Under the pieces are notes generated by a model. That model was not told the origin of the DNA. It saw only the letters and a program-made list of their open reading frames with translations, and did no database searches. A program made the position numbers and the translations under genes. 5,503 bases of DNA from Betaproteobacteria bacterium UBA6904 (GTDB lineage: Bacteria > Pseudomonadota > Gammaproteobacteria > Burkholderiales > SG8-39). Where the stretch lies: contig DKBI01000187.1 in the NCBI GenBank assembly GCA_002451175.1, positions 1-5,503 on the forward strand. The letters run 5' to 3'. Below, one piece after another: positions 1-5,503 of this stretch. Numbering within the stretch: the stretch's first letter is position 1; every line of letters starts with the position of its first letter.

Positions 1-909
<909 letters not shown>

Positions 910-913
<4 letters not shown>

Positions 914-1221
914 ATCTCGACAACGAAGGCTTCCTCGTCGATCCCGCCGAATGGACCGAGGACGTTGCGCGCGAACTCGCGGCGCGCGAGGGCATCACGC
1001 TCGGCGACGATCACTGGGCGCTCGTCCGCTTCATGCGCGAGTACTACGACGAGCACGCCATCCCGGCCGATGCGCGCTTCGCGATCCGCTTCCTCGCCGA
1101 GGCGCGCGGCCACGGGGCCGGCGCGCGCAAGCGCCTGTTCGAGCTGTTCCCCTACGGCTATGTGAAGCAGGCCTGCCGCATCGCCGGCATGCGCCGCCCG
1201 CGCATCTGGAGCACCGGCTGA
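910..1221 (+). CDS. tusE: TusE/DsrC-family sulfur-relay protein lacking the penultimate cysteine
   Basis: The protein is 103 residues, normal for the DsrC/TusE family (about 105-110). Recognisable parts are the N-terminal [12 protein letters not shown], the [19 protein letters not shown] helix (residues 28-46), and the C-terminal arm [18 protein letters not shown]. Family members carry sulfur as persulfide or trisulfide on C-terminal cysteines. TusE takes sulfur from TusBCD to MnmA for tRNA 2-thiouridine; DsrC serves dissimilatory sulfur metabolism. Here Cys89 matches the upstream cysteine of DsrC (CysB), but 11 residues on, where the catalytic penultimate Cys (CysA) should lie, there is Trp100, and the chain ends WSTG. 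Ordinary TusE catalysis is therefore doubtful, and a regulatory or divergent role is possible. ATG 910 is chosen because it gives the family length and overlaps the preceding stop. yajQ follows after 10 nt. The family call is firm; the symbol only marks nearest family. Confidence 0.87.
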
Positions 1222-1231
1222 AAGGAAACCC

Positions 1232-1717
1232 ATGCCCTCGTTCGACATCGTCTCGCAGGTGAACGCGCAGGAAGTGCGCAACGCCGTGGAGCAGGCCAAC
1301 AAGGAAATCGCCAACCGCTTCGACTTCAAGGGCTCGGACGCGCGCATCGAGCAGGCGGAGCTGGCGCTCACCGTCTTCGCGGACGACGAATTCAAGCTCG
1401 GCCAGGTGCTCGACGTGCTGCGCACGCGCCTGACCAAGCGCAACGTGGACATCCGCTGCCTCGAACTCGGCAACGTCGAGAAGATCTCCGGCGACAAGGT
1501 GAAGCGCGTGGTCACCGTGAAGACCGGCGTGCCGCAGGACCGGGGCAAGCAGATCCAGAAGCTCGTCAAGGACGCGAAGCTCAAGGTGAACGCGTCCATC
1601 CAGGGCGACGCGGTGCGCATCGCCGGGGCGAAGAAGGACGACCTCCAGGCGGCGATCCAGCTCGTGCGGCAGTCCGTGACGGACCTGCCGCTGCAGTACA
1701 TCAACTTCCGCGACTAG
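1232..1717 (+). CDS. yajQ: YajQ-family cyclic di-GMP-binding protein
   Basis: This is a complete 161-residue YajQ, the usual length. It starts with the hallmark [10 protein letters not shown] and continues [21 protein letters not shown] (about residues 17-37). It has the [28 protein letters not shown] middle and ends [10 protein letters not shown], all family signatures. YajQ is a small cytosolic protein of two RRM-like alpha/beta domains. Members in Xanthomonas and Pseudomonas bind c-di-GMP and act through transcription-factor partners; nucleic-acid binding has also been proposed. The start ATG has a good ribosome site (AAAGGAAA, 1221-1228). It is the third gene of the plus-strand unit, 10 nt after tusE. 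Its TAG stop (1715-1717) lies inside a CTAG shared with the stop of the convergent amidotransferase gene. Confidence 0.95.
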   Translation: MPSFDIVSQVNAQEVRNAVEQANKEIANRFDFKGSDARIEQAELALTVFADDEFKLGQVLDVLRTRLTKRNVDIRCLELGNVEKISGDKVKRVVTVKTGVPQDRGKQIQKLVKDAKLKVNASIQGDAVRIAGAKKDDLQAAIQLVRQSVTDLPLQYINFRD

Positions 1718-2454
1718 GCGAACAGGGGGAACGTGGCGCCCCCGTCGCCGGTGCGGATTCCCGCGCTCCAGCGCTCGTAGATGCGGTCGGCGACCGCGTG
1801 CAGGCGCTCGATGCGCGCCGGCAGGTCGCGCTGGATCTCCTCCGGCGGCTGCACCCCCGGGCTCGTCGCGCCGCGCCGGATTTCCTCGCGCCCGCCGCGG
1901 CACCACGCGCGCACGAGATCCTCGGTCATCTCGACATGGCATTGCAGGCCGACGTGCCGGCCGAGGACGAACGCCTGGTTCTCGCAGTGCGCGTTGCTCA
2001 GCACGCGCGTCGCCCCCGGCGGCACGCTGAACGTTTCGCCGTGCCAGTGGAACGCCTCGAACGCGGCCAGGTCGCCGAACCATTCCGCGGCAACCGAATT
2101 GTCCGCGACGCACACCTCGCCCCAGCCGATTTCCGGCACGGCGTTGCGCGTCACCGCGCCGCCGAACGCGCGCGCCATGAGTTGCCCGCCGAGGCAGTGG
2201 CCGAGCACCGGAATGTCCTTGCGGACCGCGTCGCGGATCAGCTCCAGCGCGGGGGCGATCCACGGCAGGTCGTCGTTGACGCTCATCGGCCCGCCCATGA
2301 AGACGAGTCCCGCGTACGCCGCCGCCCGGCGCGGCACCGCCGCCCCGTCGTCGAGCGCGATCAGCGTCCACGGCATGGCGCGCTGCTCCAGCCAGGTGGC
2401 AAAATAGCCGGGCCCCTCGGACCGGACGTGACGAAAGATGGCTACGGGTTTCAT
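1714..2454 (-). CDS. Class I glutamine amidotransferase (GMP-synthase-like)
   Basis: The product is 246 residues and complete, a stand-alone class I glutamine amidotransferase domain that would hydrolyse a gamma-glutamyl amide bond. The start [23 protein letters not shown] is typical of the proteobacterial GMP-synthase-like group. The oxyanion glycines are in FMGGP (52-56). The nucleophile elbow is GHCLGGQ, with Cys87. The other triad residues are His173 and Glu175 in QCHVEM, replacing the commoner QFHPE. No synthetase domain is attached, so it is not GuaA itself; the real acceptor is unknown, and relatives are usually annotated only as type 1 glutamine amidotransferase. The start is fixed by the conserved N-terminus although no Shine-Dalgarno site precedes it. 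It overlaps the divergent protease gene at CATG (2452-2455) and yajQ at CTAG (1714-1717), so both flanks lack free intergenic DNA. Confidence 0.9.
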   Translation of the reverse strand: MKPVAIFRHVRSEGPGYFATWLEQRAMPWTLIALDDGAAVPRRAAAYAGLVFMGGPMSVNDDLPWIAPALELIRDAVRKDIPVLGHCLGGQLMARAFGGAVTRNAVPEIGWGEVCVADNSVAAEWFGDLAAFEAFHWHGETFSVPPGATRVLSNAHCENQAFVLGRHVGLQCHVEMTEDLVRAWCRGGREEIRRGATSPGVQPPEEIQRDLPARIERLHAVADRIYERWSAGIRTGDGGATFPLFA

Positions 2455-3088
2455 GCTGCGGCATTGTATGGGCGCCGCGGTCGCCGCGGCGGCGCTCGCC
2501 GCGCACGGCACCGAGGTGCAGTTCGTCGGCAGCTTCGGTGACAAGGCCGCCGTCCTGTCGATCGATGGCGCGGCGCCGAAAACCGTGCGCGTTGGCGAGC
2601 GCCATGGCGGGGTCGCGGTGATCGCCGTGGAGCAGGACCGCGCGACCCTCGAGTTCGACGGCCGGCGGCGCATCGTGCGCCGCGGCCAGCACTACCGGGC
2701 CGACGCCGCCGGCGAGGCGCGCCAGAGCGTCCTGCTGAAGGCCGATCCTCGCGGGCACTTCCTTGCCGAGGGCCGCATCAACGACGGCGCCGTGCGCTTC
2801 GTCGTGGACACCGGCGCCACGGCCATCGTGCTCTCCACGCAGGACGCCGAGCGCCTCGGCATCGATTACCGCAAGGCGCCCATGGGCCTGTTGCAGACCG
2901 CGAACGGCATGGCGCAGGCCTGGCGCGTGCGCTTCGATCGCGTGCGCGTGGGCGCGATCGAATTGCAGCAGGTCGACGGCGTGGTCACGGAAAAGGGCGC
3001 CGACGTCGCGCTGCTCGGCATGAGCTTTCTGAACCGCGTCGAGATGCGCCGCGACGGGGAAAACATGACGCTCATCCGGCGCTATTAG
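2453..3088 (+). CDS. Exported retropepsin-like aspartic protease (TIGR02281 type)
   Basis: Counted from ATG 2453 the product is 211 residues. It has a signal peptide ([19 protein letters not shown]) and then an N-terminal beta-rich region (about residues 20-90) resembling the extra domain seen before the protease in this clan. The C-terminal retropepsin-like domain starts near LKADPRGHFLAEGRIN. The catalytic motif is FVVDTGATAIVLS with Asp119, and the second hydrophobic-Gly motif is ALLGMSFL (about 186-193). One DTG per chain means a homodimer is needed for activity, as in retropepsins. Members of this group are periplasmic or membrane-associated, and substrates are mostly unknown; Caulobacter PerP is a studied periplasmic aspartic protease of similar kind. 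Alternative in-frame starts are ATG 2438 (five more residues) and ATG 2468; none has a strong ribosome site. The gene is divergent from the amidotransferase and convergent with pcm. Confidence 0.85.
   Translation: MLRHCMGAAVAAAALAAHGTEVQFVGSFGDKAAVLSIDGAAPKTVRVGERHGGVAVIAVEQDRATLEFDGRRRIVRRGQHYRADAAGEARQSVLLKADPRGHFLAEGRINDGAVRFVVDTGATAIVLSTQDAERLGIDYRKAPMGLLQTANGMAQAWRVRFDRVRVGAIELQQVDGVVTEKGADVALLGMSFLNRVEMRRDGENMTLIRRY
2463..2468 (-). promoter_or_regulatory. Candidate -10 box for the amidotransferase gene
   Basis: TACAAT on the minus strand (2468-2463; five of six matches) lies 8 nt before ATG 2454, which has no ribosome site. Transcription from it would start at or within about 2 nt of the ATG. 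It is embedded in the signal-peptide codons of the divergent protease gene. No -35 element is evident. Confidence 0.25.
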
Positions 3089-3113
3089 CGCGCCGGTTGC
3101 AGGGGCGGCGCGC
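3088..3113. terminator. GC-only hairpin between convergent genes, possible bidirectional terminator
   Basis: GCGCGCCG (3088-3095) pairs perfectly with CGGCGCGC (3106-3113) around a 10-nt loop, starting at the last base of the protease stop codon and lying just before the pcm stop. An 8-bp all-GC stem between two converging genes is well placed to end transcription in both directions. Neither side is followed by a T tract, so it is not a classical intrinsic terminator and may need Rho or simply pause RNA polymerase. Confidence 0.4.
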
Positions 3114-3119
3114 GGCTGC

Positions 3120-3800
3120 CTAGTCTTTCGGCACCAGCGGCACGAAGCGCACCGGCAGCACCTTGCGCCGCTCCACCGAGCCGTCGGCGTTCTTGGTGAC
3201 GAGCATCAGGTGCTGGATTTCCCAGCGATCGCCCACGGGGATCGCCATGCGGCCGCCGGGTTTGAGCTGATCGACCAGCGCCTGCGGAATGCCCGGCGCG
3301 GCCGCGGTGACGATGATGCCGTCGAAGGGCGCCTTCTGCGGCCATCCGGCATAGCCGTCGCCGATGCGCACCTCGATGTTGCGGTAGCCCAGCTCCTGCA
3401 GCCGCGCTTGCGCCCCGCGGCCGAGCGACTCGACGATCTCGATGGTGTGCACCTGCTTGACGATCTCGGCGAGGATCGCCGCCTGGTAGCCCGATCCCGT
3501 GCCGATCTCCAGGACGACGTGGTGCGGCTGCGGCGCGATCAGGTCGGTCGACAGCGCGACGATGTAGGGCTGCGATATGGTCTGCCCGTGGCCGATCGGC
3601 AGGGGATGATTGGCGTAGGCGGAAGCCGCCTGCTCGGGCGACACGAGCCGGTGGCGCTCGACCTTGCCGAGCGCCGCGCGCACGGCCGGGGACATCGCGG
3701 CGAACCCGGTTTCCCAGCGCGTTTCGGCATACATGGCCTCGACTTCGGCGACCATGCGCGCGCGTTCCGCGGCGATGTCGCGGGCGCCGGCGGTCGTCAT
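3120..3800 (-). CDS. pcm: Protein-L-isoaspartate O-methyltransferase
   Basis: The enzyme methylates L-isoaspartyl residues in damaged proteins with S-adenosylmethionine, starting their repair to aspartate. From ATG 3800 it is 226 residues, in the family range. The conserved substrate segment ANHPLPIGHGQTISQPYIVALSTDLI covers about 63-88. SAM motif I is VVLEIGTGSGYQAA (about 95-108). GDGYAGWPQKAPFDGIIVTAAAP (148-169) and LKPGGRMAIPVG (179-190) are the later methyltransferase motifs. ATG 3800 is preferred over TTG 3809 because a GGCGGGG site lies 9 nt before it. The gene is last of a dxs-folE2-pcm run, 25 nt after folE2. Codons upstream of the start in the same frame read like a signal peptide, which would make this an exported form, but no standard start codon precedes them. 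Confidence 0.92.
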   Translation of the reverse strand: MTTAGARDIAAERARMVAEVEAMYAETRWETGFAAMSPAVRAALGKVERHRLVSPEQAASAYANHPLPIGHGQTISQPYIVALSTDLIAPQPHHVVLEIGTGSGYQAAILAEIVKQVHTIEIVESLGRGAQARLQELGYRNIEVRIGDGYAGWPQKAPFDGIIVTAAAPGIPQALVDQLKPGGRMAIPVGDRWEIQHLMLVTKNADGSVERRKVLPVRFVPLVPKD

Positions 3801-3809
3801 GGCCGTCAA

Positions 3810-3816
3810 CCCCGCC
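3810..3816 (-). promoter_or_regulatory. Ribosome site deciding the pcm start
   Basis: GGCGGGG on the minus strand (3816-3810) is 9 nt from ATG 3800 but directly abuts TTG 3809. The spacing favours the ATG. The match to the anti-Shine-Dalgarno sequence is moderate. Confidence 0.4.
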
Positions 3817-3825
3817 AGCGCGAGG

Positions 3826-4629
3826 CTAGCGAGGCGTCTTGTCCTTCCGAATGAGCGCGTAGGCGGAATGATTGTGGATCGATTCGAAGTTCTCCGATTC
3901 GACCACGTATTCCTCGATGCGTTCGTCGAGATTGAGCACGGCCGCCACGTCGCGCACCATGTCCTCGACGAACTTCGGGTTGTCGTAGGCGCGCTCGGTG
4001 ACGAACTTCTCGTCCGGGCGCTTGAGCAGGCCGTACAGTTCGCTCGAGGCCTGCCGCTCGACGAGATCGACGATCTCCTCGATCCAGACGAAGCGGTTGA
4101 TGCGGCAGGTCACGGTGACGTGCGAGCGCTGGTTGTGCGCGCCGCGCTCGGCGATCTTCTTCGAGCACGGGCAGAGGCTGGTGACCGGCACGAGCACCTT
4201 GAGGGTCAGGATCTGGCGCCCGTCGACGACCTCGCCGACCATCGTCACCTCGTAGTCCATGAGGCTCTTCACGCCGGACACCGGCGCGGTCTTCTCGATG
4301 AAGTACGGGAAGGACATCTCGATGCGCCCTTCCTCCGCCTCGAGGCGCTGCACCATGTCCTTCAGCATGGCGCGGAAGCTGTCCACCGTGATCTCGCGCT
4401 CCTGCTCGCTCAGGATCTGCACGAAGCGGGACATGTGCGTGCCCTTGAAGTGGTGCGGCAGGCCGACGTACATGTTGAAGGTCGCGATGGTGTGCTGCGC
4501 CTCCCCGGAGCGCTCCTGGATGCGCACCGGGTGGCGGATCGCCTTGATGCCGACCTGGTCGATGGCGAGCTTGCGCGAGTCCGGCGCGCTCTGCACGTCG
4601 GGGATGTTGTGGAGGTCCTTCGCCTTCAT
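3826..4629 (-). CDS. folE2: GTP cyclohydrolase I, type IB (FolE2)
   Basis: FolE2 converts GTP to 7,8-dihydroneopterin triphosphate, the first step of folate (and in some bacteria queuosine) synthesis. It is the alternative to FolE that can work with metals other than zinc. The 267-residue product has the family length and start ([24 protein letters not shown]). His65 is in KGTHMSRF. The signature [13 protein letters not shown] carries Cys153 and Cys155, followed by [11 protein letters not shown] (161-171). The C-terminal motif [17 protein letters not shown] covers about 244-260. Cys153 is the expected metal/active-site cysteine by comparison with characterised FolE2. ATG 4629 has no Shine-Dalgarno site but has a perfect TATAAT 6 nt upstream. 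It follows dxs after 25 nt, a neighbourhood seen in betaproteobacteria, and pcm follows. In other bacteria folE2 is often repressed by Zur; no full Zur box is visible here. Confidence 0.95.
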   Translation of the reverse strand: MKAKDLHNIPDVQSAPDSRKLAIDQVGIKAIRHPVRIQERSGEAQHTIATFNMYVGLPHHFKGTHMSRFVQILSEQEREITVDSFRAMLKDMVQRLEAEEGRIEMSFPYFIEKTAPVSGVKSLMDYEVTMVGEVVDGRQILTLKVLVPVTSLCPCSKKIAERGAHNQRSHVTVTCRINRFVWIEEIVDLVERQASSELYGLLKRPDEKFVTERAYDNPKFVEDMVRDVAAVLNLDERIEEYVVESENFESIHNHSAYALIRKDKTPR

Positions 4630-4635
4630 GCCGGC

Positions 4636-4641
4636 ATTATA
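4636..4641 (-). promoter_or_regulatory. Candidate -10 box immediately upstream of folE2
   Basis: The minus strand reads TATAAT at 4641-4636, a perfect consensus, leaving 6 nt before the folE2 ATG. A transcript from it would start at the A of the start codon, which fits the absence of a ribosome site. The -35 position (about 4659-4664, TCCCGA) is a poor match and overlaps a palindrome, so activation or control by a bound protein is possible. It would give folE2-pcm a promoter independent of dxs. Confidence 0.45.
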
Positions 4642-4645
4642 ACGG

Positions 4646-4662
4646 CCGAGTAAATTACTCGG
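4646..4662. repeat. Perfect 17-bp palindrome at the dxs end / folE2 promoter
   Basis: CCGAGTAAATTACTCGG is an 8-bp perfect inverted repeat around a central A. It includes the last Glu codon and TAA stop of dxs and ends 4 bp before the TATAAT of folE2. It could be a dimeric regulator's operator overlapping the -35 region of the folE2 promoter. As RNA it could form a 7-bp stem with a 3-nt loop just at the dxs stop, but there is no T tract after it. Confidence 0.5.
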
Positions 4663-5503
4663 GAATCACGCGCCGGATCGCGCGCTCGATGCCGGCCGCG
4701 TCGAGCCCCGCGGCGGCCAGCAGCTTGGCGGGATCGCCGTGATCGATGAACGCGTCGGGCAGGCCGAGCAGCAGCACGCGAGGCTCGAGGCCGAGGACCG
4801 TGAGCGCCTCGCAGACGGCGCTCCCCGCCCCGCCCATGATCTGGTGCTCCTCGACGGTGACCAGCAGGTCGTGGGTTTCCGCCAGGCGTTTCACCAGTTC
4901 GACGTCGAGCGGCTTCACGAACCGCATGTTGACCACGGTCGCGTCGAGCGCTTCGCCCGCGCGCAACGCGGGCTCGAGCATGGCGCCGAACGCGAGGATC
5001 GCCACGCCGCCCGACGCGCGCGCGCCTTGGCGCCGGATCTCGCCGCGCCCGACCGGCAGCGCGCGCATCTCCGTCTCGACCGGCACGCCCGGGCCGCTGC
5101 CGCGGGGATAGCGCACCGCCGCGGGACCGTTCAGTTGCACGGCCGTGTACAGCATCTGGCGGCATTCGTTCTCGTCCGCCGGCGCCATGAGCGTCAGGTT
5201 GGGCACCGTGCGCAGATACGCATAGTCGAACACGCCGTTGTGCGTCGCGCCGTCGCCGCCGACGATCCCGCCGCGGTCGAGCGCGAACACCACCGGCAGG
5301 TTCTGGATCGCCACGTCGTGGATCAACTGGTCGTAGCCGCGCTGCAGGAACGTCGAATAGATGGCGACGACCGGCCGCAGGCCCTCGCACGCCAGCCCCG
5401 CGGCGAACGTCACCGCGTGCTGCTCCGCGATGGCGACGTCGAAGTAGCGCTCCGGAAACTCCTCCGAGAAGCGCACCATCCCCGAGCCCTCGCGCATCGC
5501 CGG
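4655..5503 (-). CDS. dxs: 1-deoxy-D-xylulose-5-phosphate synthase, C-terminal part (runs off the window)
   Basis: Dxs condenses pyruvate and glyceraldehyde 3-phosphate, with thiamine diphosphate, in the first step of the MEP isoprenoid pathway; the product also feeds thiamine and pyridoxal synthesis. The window holds the last 282 residues, starting [10 protein letters not shown], about residue 344 in E. coli numbering. The catalytic glutamate lies in [11 protein letters not shown] (E. coli Glu370). Substrate-site residues follow: the Arg of [11 protein letters not shown] (Arg398), and Asp and His of GGDGATHNG (Asp427, His431). RYPRG and the C-terminal transketolase domain ([25 protein letters not shown]) follow intact to the VIPE end. 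The N-terminal part with the ThDP diphosphate site lies beyond position 5503. folE2 follows 25 nt downstream on the same strand. Confidence 0.96.
   Translation of the reverse strand, partial: PAMREGSGMVRFSEEFPERYFDVAIAEQHAVTFAAGLACEGLRPVVAIYSTFLQRGYDQLIHDVAIQNLPVVFALDRGGIVGGDGATHNGVFDYAYLRTVPNLTLMAPADENECRQMLYTAVQLNGPAAVRYPRGSGPGVPVETEMRALPVGRGEIRRQGARASGGVAILAFGAMLEPALRAGEALDATVVNMRFVKPLDVELVKRLAETHDLLVTVEEHQIMGGAGSAVCEALTVLGLEPRVLLLGLPDAFIDHGDPAKLLAAAGLDAAGIERAIRRVIPE

Noticed and set aside
1725..1743. GGGGG/CCCCC inverted repeat with a 9-nt loop just after the yajQ stop
   Set aside because: It is a short stem inside amidotransferase codons with no T tract; such G/C runs are expected by chance in this composition, so I do not call it a terminator.
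2397..2405. TGGCAAAAT as an extended -10 promoter for the protease gene
   Set aside because: It matches only four of six -10 positions and is dictated by the conserved Tyr-Phe-Ala codons of the amidotransferase on the other strand, so there is no independent support.
1031..2758. A 575-codon open frame on the minus strand across tusE, yajQ, the amidotransferase and the protease
   Set aside because: It is an Arg/Ala/Gly-rich translation without recognisable domains, lying over four well-supported genes in other frames. GC-rich codon usage suppresses stops in the shadow frames.
4636..4643. GTTATAAT before folE2 as a Zur box
   Set aside because: Only the first half matches the GTTATAATATAAC-type Zur site; the other half is GCCGG. 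The stretch is better explained as a -10 element.
3664..4653. A 329-codon open frame on the plus strand opposite folE2 and the start of pcm
   Set aside because: The composition (Asp/Val/His/Leu/Arg repeats) is what the reverse complement of folE2 codons produces. The conserved enzyme is on the other strand.
4626..5390. A 254-codon open frame on the minus strand overlapping dxs in another frame
   Set aside because: It is Arg/Gly/Ala-rich and dxs is unambiguous in its own frame throughout.

Overview
The window is ordinary, gene-dense chromosome from a GC-rich proteobacterium. It is most likely a betaproteobacterium: the protein sequences (E. coli-type ArgG, YajQ, FolE2, Dxs) and the dxs-folE2 adjacency fit that group. 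This is inferred from recognised sequence patterns, not from a search. There is no sign of mobile elements, phage, CRISPR, tRNA or rRNA. Coding density is close to 100%. The only gaps between genes are about 56 bp (180-235), 10 bp (1222-1231), 31 bp (3089-3119), 25 bp (3801-3825) and 25 bp (4630-4654).

Layout. (1) Minus strand, 1-179: the 5' end of argG (arginine biosynthesis), cut by the window edge. (2) Plus strand, 236-1717: a divergent three-gene unit. It holds an unrecognised exported protein, a TusE/DsrC-family sulfur-relay protein joined to it by an ATGA overlap, and the c-di-GMP-binding protein YajQ. (3) Minus strand, 2454-1714: a class I glutamine amidotransferase of the GMP-synthase-like group, meeting yajQ tail to tail over a shared CTAG. 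(4) Plus strand, 2453-3088: an exported retropepsin-like aspartic protease whose start overlaps the amidotransferase start at a shared CATG. (5) Minus strand, 5503-3120: a likely operon of dxs (isoprenoid precursor synthesis, 3' part only), folE2 (zinc-independent-type GTP cyclohydrolase, folate/pterin pathway) and pcm (L-isoaspartyl protein repair). It converges on the protease gene over a GC-rich hairpin.

How the genes relate. The genes mostly belong to separate housekeeping pathways: arginine, sulfur relay/tRNA thiolation, c-di-GMP sensing, isoprenoids, pterins and protein repair. No new multi-gene system is evident. The points worth a second look are small. The DsrC/TusE-family protein keeps the upstream cysteine but has Trp where the catalytic penultimate Cys should be. 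A perfect 17-bp palindrome and a perfect TATAAT lie immediately upstream of folE2, in an arrangement that would make its mRNA leaderless. Similar -10-like hexamers sit 7-8 nt upstream of two other starts that lack a Shine-Dalgarno sequence. Gene ends are compacted to shared stop and start palindromes. A signal-peptide-like reading upstream of pcm has no standard start codon.
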